NCBI GenBank assembly: GCA_963809925.1
Contig: CAWELH010000008.1
Location: 558,001 to 622,000 of the forward strand
DNA length: 64,000 nucleotides
Source of the DNA: DASQZK01 sp963809925
Lineage (GTDB): Bacteria > Bacteroidota > Bacteroidia > Bacteroidales > GCA-2748055
Reading direction: 5' to 3'
Within the stretch, counting starts at the first letter, position 1; the number at the start of each line of letters is the position of its first letter. The notes under the pieces are model-generated. The model did not search any database and had not been told where the DNA came from. It saw only the letters and a list, made by a program, of their open reading frames with translations. The position numbers and the translations under genes were made by a program. Shown in pieces: positions 9,351 to 17,164 of this stretch.

Positions 9351-9788
9351 ATGAACGCAATCATGACCATTGACGAAATACAGGATCAGCTCATCGAGGA
9401 ATTTTCGATCTTCACCGACTGGATGGACAGGTATAATTACCTTATTGAGTTGGGGCATAATCTGACCGGGATAGATTCGGTGTACAAAACCGATGATAAC
9501 CTGATTAACGGATGCCAGTCAAAAGTATGGCTGAATGCAGAGTATGAGAACGGCATCATGAAATATACCGCAGAAAGTGATGCCATCATCGTTAAGGGAA
9601 TTGTAGCACTTCTTGTTAGAGTTATGTCGGGACAGCCAGCCTCTGAAATTGTAAAAGCTGACCTGTATTTTATCGACAGGATCGGCCTGAAAGAAAACCT
9701 TTCACCTACCAGGTCGAACGGTCTCCTGGCCATGGTGAAAAAAATGAAGCTTTATGCACTGGCTTACCAGACTAAACATAACGTATAA
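9351..9788 (+). CDS. sufE: Sulfur acceptor protein SufE
   Basis: SufE of 145 residues accepts persulfide sulfur from SufS and passes it to SufBCD. The acceptor cysteine stands in Ile-Asn-Gly-Cys-Gln-Ser (Cys55), as in E. coli SufE (Cys51). The ATG at 9351 follows AGGGAAAA, a fair ribosome site; a TTG at 9339 would add four residues. A 122-base gap separates it from sufS, the longest in the cluster. TACTTTTG at 9334-9341 resembles a -7 box, but no -33 box was found, so a separate transcript is only possible. Confidence 0.95.
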   Translation: MNAIMTIDEIQDQLIEEFSIFTDWMDRYNYLIELGHNLTGIDSVYKTDDNLINGCQSKVWLNAEYENGIMKYTAESDAIIVKGIVALLVRVMSGQPASEIVKADLYFIDRIGLKENLSPTRSNGLLAMVKKMKLYALAYQTKHNV

Positions 9789-9829
9789 ACTGGTTGTTAA
9801 TACGCTGAATCGTGAGGGGAGGTAAAACT

Positions 9830-10159
9830 ATGAATGACATGGTAGAAAAGACAATCATTGATATTGAAACTGAAATTGTCAGCGTACTAAAAAATATATA
9901 TGATCCGGAGATTCCGGTAAATATTTATGATCTCGGACTTATTTATGAGATTGAGGTGGACGATGAACATGCTGTAGAGATCACGATGACACTTACTGCA
10001 CCCAATTGTCCCGTAGCTGACCATTTACTGGAAGATATCGAACGACAGGTGAAAGACGTAGAGGGCGTAAGCAAAGCACTGATCCATCTTACTTTTGATC
10101 CTCCATGGGACCAATCCATGCTGACCGAGGAGGCAAAACTCGAACTGGGTCTTATGTAA
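9830..10159 (+). CDS. DUF59/MIP18-family Fe-S assembly factor (SufT-like)
   Basis: A 109-residue single-domain protein. 'DPEIPVNIYDLGLIY' and 'APNCPVAD' (Cys60) are the two marks of the DUF59 family, which includes SufT and PaaD and helps in Fe-S protein maturation. Position directly after sufE supports that role. The start at 9830 is chosen over a GTG at 9812 because AGGGGAGGT stands 4-12 bases upstream of the ATG, an unusually strong Shine-Dalgarno for this phylum. queG begins 9 bases later. Confidence 0.9.
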   Translation: MNDMVEKTIIDIETEIVSVLKNIYDPEIPVNIYDLGLIYEIEVDDEHAVEITMTLTAPNCPVADHLLEDIERQVKDVEGVSKALIHLTFDPPWDQSMLTEEAKLELGLM

Positions 10160-10168
10160 TCCTCCGCT

Positions 10169-11092
10169 TTGGAAGCTATTTCAACATACTCGGGACACAT
10201 CAAAAGCATTGCCCGTGAGCTGGGCTTTGACGATTGTGGCTTTGCCCGGGCGGAAAAGCTGGACCGGGATGCCGAAGTACTGCATGACTGGCTCGACAAA
10301 GGTATGCACCAGGATATGCAATGGATGGAGAACCACCTTGACAAACGCATTGATCCCACCTCTCTGGTTCCCGGTGCAAAATCAGTGATTTCCGTATTAC
10401 TCAATTACTTTAATCCCCGAATGCAGGATGATCCCGCGGCACCCGTTATATCAAGATACGCATATGGCCGCGATTACCATAAAGTCGTACGAAAAAAACT
10501 CAGGATGCTACTGTCCCGAATCAAGGAAGTCCTGCCGGGGACAGAAGGCCGTGTGTTCGTAGACTCCGCGCCGGTTATGGAGCATGCCTGGGCCACACGT
10601 GCCGGCTTGGGCTGGATCGGAAAAAATTCCCTGCTTTTGTCGAAAAAACTGGGCTCCTACGTCTTTATCGGCGAAGTCATCATCGATGCGGAGTTGGAAT
10701 ACGACCAGCCGGTTACAGATCATTGCGGGCAATGCAGACTCTGTGTTGATGAATGCCCTACTCATGCCATCAATCCTGACAGAACGTTGAACGCCGGTAA
10801 GTGCATTTCCTACCTCACCATAGAACATCGTGGTGAGATTCCCGCCAAGTATAAAAACAGCTTTTATAACCGTGTCTTCGGATGTGATATCTGCCAGGAT
10901 GTGTGCCCCTGGAACCGCAAACTAAAAGCACATCATATCGCTGACTTTAATCCAAAGGAAGAACTTATGGCCATGGATAATGATTCCTGGAATACGATGA
11001 CCGAGGACGGTTTCGATGAGCTGTTTGAAGGCTCGGCTGTGAAACGAACGAAATATGAGGGTCTCAGGAGAAACCTCGACTTTTTGAAGTGA
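10169..11092 (+). CDS. queG: Epoxyqueuosine reductase QueG, TTG start
   Basis: QueG makes the last step of queuosine in tRNA, reducing epoxyqueuosine with a cobalamin cofactor and two 4Fe-4S clusters. Asp132 in Val-Asp-Ser-Ala-Pro matches the catalytic aspartate. Ferredoxin motifs are Cys186-x2-Cys189-x2-Cys192-x3-Cys196 and Cys239-x2-Cys242-x3-Cys246, with Cys212 between them as a likely fourth ligand. The 307 residues match the short QueG form lacking the C-terminal HEAT-like tail. No ATG exists before the conserved first helix, so the TTG at 10169 is the start. Its place behind Fe-S assembly genes fits an Fe-S client. Confidence 0.93.
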   Translation: MEAISTYSGHIKSIARELGFDDCGFARAEKLDRDAEVLHDWLDKGMHQDMQWMENHLDKRIDPTSLVPGAKSVISVLLNYFNPRMQDDPAAPVISRYAYGRDYHKVVRKKLRMLLSRIKEVLPGTEGRVFVDSAPVMEHAWATRAGLGWIGKNSLLLSKKLGSYVFIGEVIIDAELEYDQPVTDHCGQCRLCVDECPTHAINPDRTLNAGKCISYLTIEHRGEIPAKYKNSFYNRVFGCDICQDVCPWNRKLKAHHIADFNPKEELMAMDNDSWNTMTEDGFDELFEGSAVKRTKYEGLRRNLDFLK

Positions 11093-11098
11093 GCTCCG

Positions 11099-12745
11099 TT
11101 AGGTCAGATCTTCCTCAACAAATTCGCCAAGTCTAAGATATTTCCGGTATAATTTATCGTATACCTCAGCCTTTGAAGCATCGGGTTGGTATTCCTTCTC
11201 AAATCCCGAACCCATACTGTCGCGCGCTTCTTCTACTTTACCATATATACCGGAAGCAACCGCGGCAAACATCGCCGCACCGAGTGCACAGGTCTGTTCC
11301 GACCTGACGACTTTAATGGGCATCCTGAGTACATCGCAAAGCGTTTGCATAACAAAATCCGATTTCTTTGCCACCCCGCCAAGGGCAACAACAGACCGGA
11401 TATCAACACCATTTTCTATAAACCTGTCTACAATCCTCTTTGACCCGAAGGCTGTCGCTTCCACCAATGCCTTAAATATGGCGGGGGCACTTGTACCCAG
11501 GCTAAGTCCAGAAATTGCTGCTTTCAGGTTTTGGTTTGCATCAGGCGTCCTGCGGCCGTTTAGCCAGTCGAGGGCAACCACGTCATTTTCTGTGATAGGG
11601 ATCTGTGCGGCAACCTTTCCAAGCATAGGTATCATGTCACCGGCCATGCGATTCAGCTCTTCCTCCGAAAGCTGTCCTTCAGCCCTGGGAAACCACATCA
11701 GCATGTCCCTGAACCATGCATACACATCACCAAAGGCCGACTGACCCGCTTCAAGACCGATAGTACCGGGAATTACCGAACCATTTACCTGTCCGCAAAT
11801 ACCAGGAACCACCTTTTTGCCCAAACTTTCTTCTCCGGTAATCATAATATCACAGGTCGACGTCCCCATGATCCTCACAAGGTCGCCTTCCCTGATTTGT
11901 CCGCCGACTGCGCCCATATGGGCATCAAATGCACCAACAGCGACGGCTACATCGTCACCAAAGCCGAACTTTTCGCAATATTCGGCAGAGAGATATCCTG
12001 CGCTGATGTCGGAAGTAAAGGTATCGGTGTACATCCTGTCCCTGATCCCGTCGAGGATGGGATCAAGTGCGACCAGAAATTCCTCTGAAGGCAGTCCTCC
12101 CCACGATTCATGCCACATTGCCTTGTGACCGGCGGCACAGCGGCTTCGTTTAAGCGTAAGCGGATCGGTATTGCCCGTGAGATGAGCTGTGATCCAGTCG
12201 CAATGCTCCACCCATGAAAAGGCATTTTCCCTGATCTGGCTGTCTTCCCTGAGCACATGGAGAATTTTAGCCCAGAACCACTCCGAAGAGTAGATTCCCC
12301 CTTCATACCTTGTATAGTCAGGACCATCCCAGCTATGCGACAGCCTGTTAATTTCGGAAGCCTCCTGAACTGCTGTATGGTCTTTCCAAAGGATGAACAT
12401 AGCGTTGGGATTTTCCTCAAATCCGGGAATGAGCGCCAGCGGTGTTCCGGCCCTGTCAACAGCCACGGGTGTAGAACCGGTGGTATCGACACCGATACCC
12501 TTGATTTTTTTGCGTGTCCCGCCCGGTGCCTTGTCGAGTACTTCAAGAACAGCTCTTTCCATGGCCTCCAGGTAATCCATCGGATGTTGCCGAAATAGGT
12601 TTTCAGCCGGGAGACAGAATTTCCCTTTTTTCCACTTTTTATAGTAATGCACAGTGGTGCAAATCTCCTCACCGGTTGAGGCATCGGTAACTAATGCACG
12701 AACTGAATCGGTGCCAAAATCAAGACCTAACAACATTGAAGACAT
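11099..12745 (-). CDS. araB: L-ribulokinase AraB
   Basis: FGGY-family carbohydrate kinase of 548 residues. 'GLDFGTDSVRALV' (7-19) is the N-terminal phosphate-binding loop, 'GGIYSSEWFWAK' is the substrate-side motif typical of ribulokinase rather than xylulokinase or glycerol kinase, and 'LGGVAKKSDFVMQ' is the C-terminal ATP-site helix. It phosphorylates L-ribulose to L-ribulose 5-phosphate. It sits 32 bases behind araA. No araD (4-epimerase) lies in the window. Confidence 0.95.
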   Translation of the reverse strand: MSSMLLGLDFGTDSVRALVTDASTGEEICTTVHYYKKWKKGKFCLPAENLFRQHPMDYLEAMERAVLEVLDKAPGGTRKKIKGIGVDTTGSTPVAVDRAGTPLALIPGFEENPNAMFILWKDHTAVQEASEINRLSHSWDGPDYTRYEGGIYSSEWFWAKILHVLREDSQIRENAFSWVEHCDWITAHLTGNTDPLTLKRSRCAAGHKAMWHESWGGLPSEEFLVALDPILDGIRDRMYTDTFTSDISAGYLSAEYCEKFGFGDDVAVAVGAFDAHMGAVGGQIREGDLVRIMGTSTCDIMITGEESLGKKVVPGICGQVNGSVIPGTIGLEAGQSAFGDVYAWFRDMLMWFPRAEGQLSEEELNRMAGDMIPMLGKVAAQIPITENDVVALDWLNGRRTPDANQNLKAAISGLSLGTSAPAIFKALVEATAFGSKRIVDRFIENGVDIRSVVALGGVAKKSDFVMQTLCDVLRMPIKVVRSEQTCALGAAMFAAVASGIYGKVEEARDSMGSGFEKEYQPDASKAEVYDKLYRKYLRLGEFVEEDLT

Positions 12746-12777
12746 AGAGATTACGTTTAAATATTAAATAATTCGGG

Positions 12778-14283
12778 TTAAGCCATGCTCCGCATGGTAT
12801 AGTACATATCGTTCCACCGTAGTTGATTTTTAAAATCCCTGATTTTAGTTTCTTCATTGATAAGCAGGAATTCGATTCCGGCCATTTCAGCAAAATCCTC
12901 CAAATAATCAGCGTTAATCGCCTGGCTGAAAACGGTATGATGTGCACCTCCGGCATAGATCCACGCCGCGGCTGCCACCTGCAGATCAGGTTTGGGTATC
13001 CACAGTGCCCTGGCAACCGGGAGCTTGGGCAGCGGGGCATCGGGAGCTACTACTTTTACACGGTTTACAAGCAACCTGAATCGGTTGCCCATATCCATCA
13101 GCGAGGCATTGATAGCCGGACCGGCAGGCACATTGAACACAAGCCGTGCCGGATCCGATTTTCCGCCAATCGAAAGTGGATGAACTTCAAGTGAGGGCTG
13201 CCCGGCAGCTACACTCGGGCAAACCTCCAGCATATGCGCACCCAGTACCTTCATATTTCCGGGTTGTAAATGATAGGTATAATCTTCCATAAACGATGTT
13301 CCGCCTTCCAGTCCTTCCGACATTACCTTAACAGCCCTTACCAACGCCGCCGTTTTCCAGTCGCCCTCGGCACCGAAGCCGTAACCATCCTTCATGAGGC
13401 GTTGAACCGCTAGCCCCGGCAGTTGATCCAGTCCGTGAAGATCTTCAAAAGTGGTTGTAAAGGCAGTGTAGCCGCCTTCTTCAAGAAACCGTCTTATTCC
13501 GGTTTCGATCCTAGCTGCCGTCCGGAGCGCTTTTTCTCCTTCCGGATCCGTGGTGAGCAGACTGTCGACACGATACTCCTCAACATAACGTTTGAACAGA
13601 GAATCCACCTCCTTCGGTTTAACCTTGCTTACAGAAGCCACCAGTTCACCCACGCCATAGCCCTGAACGGCAAAGCCAAACTGCATACGCGCGCCCACCT
13701 TGTCCCCTTCCGTAACAGCTACCTCCCTCATATTGTCGCCAAAACGTGCGACTTTCATCTGGCGGAATTCATGCCATCCTGCTGCTGCCCTTGTCCATAT
13801 TGCAATCTTTTCCTGAACATCTTTTTCCTTCCAGTGACCCACCACAACTTTTCTGTTAATTTTCATACGACTCATCATGAACCCAAACTCCCTGCCTCCG
13901 TGTGCCGACTGGTTCAGATTCATGAAGTCCATATCAATACTCTCCCATGGTATGTCCCTGTTGAACTGTGTATGGAGGTGCAGTACCGGCTGTTGTAACA
14001 ATGAAAGACCCCGTATCCACATTTGCGCGGGTGAAAAGGTATGCATCCATGTAATCAGCCCAATACATTCAGGAGAGGCATTGGCCTGAAGGCAAAGATC
14101 CGTAACGGAATCCGGGCTTGTCAAAACGGGTTTAAAAACAATTTTTATAGGGATAATCGGTGAGCTGCTCAGCTCAGAAGCCAGTGACTTTGCGTTGGAA
14201 GCTACTTTTTTCAGGGTCTCTTCCCCGTACAGGTGCTGACTGCCGGTGATAAACCAGGCTTCCAGGTTTTTCAGACTATTCAT
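12778..14283 (-). CDS. araA: L-arabinose isomerase AraA
   Basis: L-arabinose isomerase of 501 residues, interconverting L-arabinose and L-ribulose with a Mn2+-type metal. The metal and catalytic residues are in place and nearly at E. coli numbering: Glu306 (Gly-Ala-Glu-Gly-Asp-Trp), Glu333 (Phe-Met-Glu-Asp-Tyr), His350 (Gly-Ala-His-Met-Leu-Glu) and His449 (Gly-Gly-Ala-His-His). It is cytoplasmic with no signal. It lies between yjbQ (31-base gap) and araB (32-base gap), so the three are probably one transcript. Confidence 0.97.
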   Translation of the reverse strand: MNSLKNLEAWFITGSQHLYGEETLKKVASNAKSLASELSSSPIIPIKIVFKPVLTSPDSVTDLCLQANASPECIGLITWMHTFSPAQMWIRGLSLLQQPVLHLHTQFNRDIPWESIDMDFMNLNQSAHGGREFGFMMSRMKINRKVVVGHWKEKDVQEKIAIWTRAAAGWHEFRQMKVARFGDNMREVAVTEGDKVGARMQFGFAVQGYGVGELVASVSKVKPKEVDSLFKRYVEEYRVDSLLTTDPEGEKALRTAARIETGIRRFLEEGGYTAFTTTFEDLHGLDQLPGLAVQRLMKDGYGFGAEGDWKTAALVRAVKVMSEGLEGGTSFMEDYTYHLQPGNMKVLGAHMLEVCPSVAAGQPSLEVHPLSIGGKSDPARLVFNVPAGPAINASLMDMGNRFRLLVNRVKVVAPDAPLPKLPVARALWIPKPDLQVAAAAWIYAGGAHHTVFSQAINADYLEDFAEMAGIEFLLINEETKIRDFKNQLRWNDMYYTMRSMA

Positions 14284-14314
14284 ATAACTATGATTTTATG
14301 TTCAATGGGACTTT

Positions 14315-14725
14315 TCAGTTCCCTTCATTAATAATTGTTACCGTAATCGTTCTGCTCTGCCTTGGACCGTCAAACTCACATAAAAAAATATTCTGCCACC
14401 TCGACAATCCCATCCTGCCGCCGATGATAGGAATGGTTTCCTGTGGCCCGACAATCCCGGCTTTCAGATGTGAGTCACCGTTGTTGTCCTGTTGATCATG
14501 TTCCCAAACTCCGGAAGGAATCAGCTTTCGGAGAAGGATGATTACATCATTCTGAACAGATTCGTCCCAGTTCTCCTGGATCATGATGCCTGCAGTTGCC
14601 CCCTGCACATAAACATTTACCAAACCGGTACTTACCTTGCTCTCTGCCACAATATTTTCCACCCTTGACGTTATATCATAAAGAGCTTCATGTCGGGTTG
14701 TTTCAATATGGATGGTACTTTGCAT
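14315..14725 (-). CDS. YjbQ/UPF0047 family protein
   Basis: A 136-residue single-domain protein of the YjbQ (UPF0047) family. 'GLVNVYVQGATAGIMIQEN' and 'GNSHLKAGIVGPQ'-like segments (here 'GDSHLKAGIVGPQ') with the late 'FLCEFDGPRQSRTI' are the family's core. Members show weak thiamine-phosphate synthase activity and their true role is unsettled. In E. coli the gene stands alone; here it leads the araA-araB run with a 31-base gap. Confidence 0.85.
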   Translation of the reverse strand: MQSTIHIETTRHEALYDITSRVENIVAESKVSTGLVNVYVQGATAGIMIQENWDESVQNDVIILLRKLIPSGVWEHDQQDNNGDSHLKAGIVGPQETIPIIGGRMGLSRWQNIFLCEFDGPRQSRTITVTIINEGN

Positions 14726-14817
14726 GGCAAATAGGTATCATATTCAACGAGCGGCTATTTTACAATAATCATCCTCAAATTCGCAATAAACTAGCGGTAG
14801 GCCAAATAACAGAACCG

Positions 14818-14847
14818 TATCTTTGTATAAGATTAAAATCAAAGCTA
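14818..14847. promoter_or_regulatory. Divergent -7 boxes between yjbQ and the alpha/beta hydrolase gene
   Basis: TATCTTTG on the plus strand (14818-14825) and TAGCTTTG read on the minus strand (14840-14847) both match TAnnTTTG exactly, and they face the hydrolase gene at 14905 and yjbQ at 14725. Neither has a clear -33 box at the right spacing, so the call rests on the -7 boxes and the divergent layout. Confidence 0.35.
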
Positions 14848-14904
14848 AATTTAGAGTTTATATGTAAATAAATAAAATCAAACGAAGCGGAAGAAGGTTA
14901 GTAG

Positions 14905-15738
14905 ATGAAACATACAACATATTCCTGGATTTCCACCGATAATAAAAACCTTTTTGCACAATGCTGGGAGTCTGAGGAAAGCAATGGAAAATCAGTACTT
15001 TTTGTACACGGGCTTGGTGAACATAGTGGCCGGTATGAGACCTGGGCAAAAAAATTTTGTGAAAACGGATACAACTTTCTGGCCATTGACCTTCACGGAC
15101 ATGGCAGGACGGAAGGCAAACAGGGTCATGCAAAATCACTTTCCGTTTTACTCAACGACATTGACCTGATGTTCGACCATGCAGCTCAAATGTTTGCGGG
15201 ACATAAGCTGATACTCTATGGACACAGTATGGGAGGAAACCTGGTTCTGAATCATATAATCAGACGAAATCGTCACGTAGATGCTGTAATCGTTACTTCA
15301 CCCTGGCTGAAATTATACAGCGAACCCTCATATGCATCCATGATCCTTTCCACCGTCATGAAAAGAATTTACCCCTCCATGACAGTAAAAACGCCTCTCA
15401 AACCGGAACAGCTCTCTCATGACCAGGGCATTACAATAGGATATGCCAGCGACCCCCTGGTGCACAATAAAATATCGCTCCGCATTTTCTTTGAACTATA
15501 CGATTCGGGAAACTATGCCCTCAGGAACGTTTATAAGATCAATCACCCATTTCTGATCATGCATGGTACTGCTGATACGATTACTTCCCACAAGGCAAGT
15601 GAATCGTTTGTCATGAACACAAGTAAACGCACAAGACTTAAACTTTGGGATGGCCAGTATCATGAACTTCACAACGAATTGATCTCCGATGAGGTCTTCG
15701 ATTATATCCAGGGTTGGTTGAAGGAATATAATCTCTAG
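14905..15738 (+). CDS. Alpha/beta hydrolase, monoacylglycerol-lipase-like
   Basis: A 277-residue cytoplasmic alpha/beta hydrolase of the Hydrolase_4 (serine aminopeptidase S33/monoglyceride lipase) type. 'FVHGLGEHSGRYE' is the oxyanion loop of monoacylglycerol lipases, the nucleophile is Ser108 in Gly-His-Ser-Met-Gly-Gly, and the late 'HGTADTITSHKAS' and 'YHELHNE' carry the Asp and His of the triad. The natural ester is unknown; lysophospholipid or monoglyceride is likely by family. The GSCFA gene starts 3 bases after its stop, so the two are cotranscribed. Confidence 0.85.
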   Translation: MKHTTYSWISTDNKNLFAQCWESEESNGKSVLFVHGLGEHSGRYETWAKKFCENGYNFLAIDLHGHGRTEGKQGHAKSLSVLLNDIDLMFDHAAQMFAGHKLILYGHSMGGNLVLNHIIRRNRHVDAVIVTSPWLKLYSEPSYASMILSTVMKRIYPSMTVKTPLKPEQLSHDQGITIGYASDPLVHNKISLRIFFELYDSGNYALRNVYKINHPFLIMHGTADTITSHKASESFVMNTSKRTRLKLWDGQYHELHNELISDEVFDYIQGWLKEYNL

Positions 15739-15741
15739 GTC

Positions 15742-16731
15742 ATGCAATTCAGAACAGAGATCACACCGGAATCATCATTCAGAATCAATCATCGAAACAA
15801 GACCCTGTTTACCGGATCGTGTTTCACTAACAACATCGGCCTCCGTCTATTTGATCTCAGATTCCCGGTCATTGTCAACCCCTTTGGTGTTGTATACAAC
15901 CCTTTGTCGGTATTCAGGAATTTTGAACTTATGCTCGACAGCAAAGTCTATACGGCTAAGGACCTCAGGATGCATGATGAATTGTGGTTTTCATTTGATC
16001 ATCACTCGTCATTTTCGGATACGAACAGAGACAGGGCACTCGATAAAATCAACACCTCTCTCAGCGAAGCATCGGACATGATCTTCGAAGCCGATTACCT
16101 GCTGATAACCTTTGGAACCGCCTGGGTTTACCGTCTTCTTGAAAACGGACGGATCGTCTGTAACTGCCATAAGATGCCGGCAAAGGAATTCAGCCGGGAA
16201 CTTCTGACAGTAATGGATATTACCGAAGCCTGTGAAAAAATCATTGCCCGGCTGGCAGAAAAAAATCCCGGGCTGAAAATCATTTTTACGGTTAGCCCTG
16301 TGCGCCACTGGAAAGACGGTGCCCATGGCAACCAGGTAAGCAAAGCAACCCTGCTCCTGGCTGTGGATGAGATTTGTAAGCGTTTTCCGGAAAAAACCGG
16401 ATATTTTCCAGCCTATGAACTTCTTCTCGATGACCTTCGCGATTACAGATTCTACGCCGACGACCTGGTGCATCCCAGTGAACAGGCGGTGGAGTATATC
16501 TGGGAAAAATTCAGCCTTACCTATTTCACAGAAGAAACCAGACAGCTGAACTCGGAGATCGAAAAAATTATTCATGCCACCCGCCATAGAATTATGTTCA
16601 GTGGCACCGGCAACCACAGGAAATTTGTTGATGCCCAACTAAAAAAAATTATGGCACTCCAGAAAGCATTTCCTTATCTAAATCTCATACCATATGTCAC
16701 GCATTTTGAATCACAGCTGACACAAGACTAA
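15742..16731 (+). CDS. GSCFA domain protein
   Basis: A 329-residue protein named by the motif at residues 25-29 (Gly-Ser-Cys-Phe-Thr here, Ala in the family name). The fold is related to SGNH/GDSL hydrolases, with Ser26 in the nucleophile position and a late Asp-x-x-His ('DDLVHPSEQ') as the remaining catalytic pair. GSCFA proteins are frequent in Bacteroidota and their substrates are not established. It is tightly coupled to the upstream alpha/beta hydrolase. Confidence 0.85.
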   Translation: MQFRTEITPESSFRINHRNKTLFTGSCFTNNIGLRLFDLRFPVIVNPFGVVYNPLSVFRNFELMLDSKVYTAKDLRMHDELWFSFDHHSSFSDTNRDRALDKINTSLSEASDMIFEADYLLITFGTAWVYRLLENGRIVCNCHKMPAKEFSRELLTVMDITEACEKIIARLAEKNPGLKIIFTVSPVRHWKDGAHGNQVSKATLLLAVDEICKRFPEKTGYFPAYELLLDDLRDYRFYADDLVHPSEQAVEYIWEKFSLTYFTEETRQLNSEIEKIIHATRHRIMFSGTGNHRKFVDAQLKKIMALQKAFPYLNLIPYVTHFESQLTQD

Positions 16732-17164
16732 ATGGTATTTCCTTCGGGTGAAATGATATTGCGCAGTAGCTAAAAATTCTCCCGGCCGTATTCGCCCCTA
16801 GCCAGAACATCACACTGCCACTAAAAATCCACCAGGTATAACAGCCATGCAAAACACCGGACCCGATATGCCGGATGCAATGCAGCTTTTATTCATACTA
16901 TCATGGCATAATTAGATTTCGCAACCACAGGCCGGCGAACGGTTAATATCAATTATTATATTGTTTACTCTTTATCTATATATATTAAACATTAAATATT
17001 TATTTATTGCAGTAAATATTTGTATTATTAATTCTATAACAGATAGTTATAAAATTATTATTGAATTTTTTAATAACTTTTTGTTTAACTTTTTATTTCT
17101 TTTTATTAATTTTTTTGAACAATCGTACTCTCCTGTTGTTCGTCGGTTACATAACCTCAGTACT
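16732..17164. other. Intergenic, very AT-rich leader before the TonB receptor gene
   Basis: The 433 bases hold no recognisable gene. From about 16955 to 17115 the sequence is strongly AT-rich with runs of T and A. It can be read as an in-frame extension of the receptor from a TTG at 16961, but the translation is low-complexity hydrophobic and precedes a good signal peptide, so I treat it as untranslated leader or promoter DNA. No complete promoter match was found. Confidence 0.5.

Noticed and set aside
16961..17164. In-frame upstream extension of the TonB receptor from a TTG
   Set aside because: The translation is low-complexity and AT-driven, and a clean signal peptide starts at 17165.
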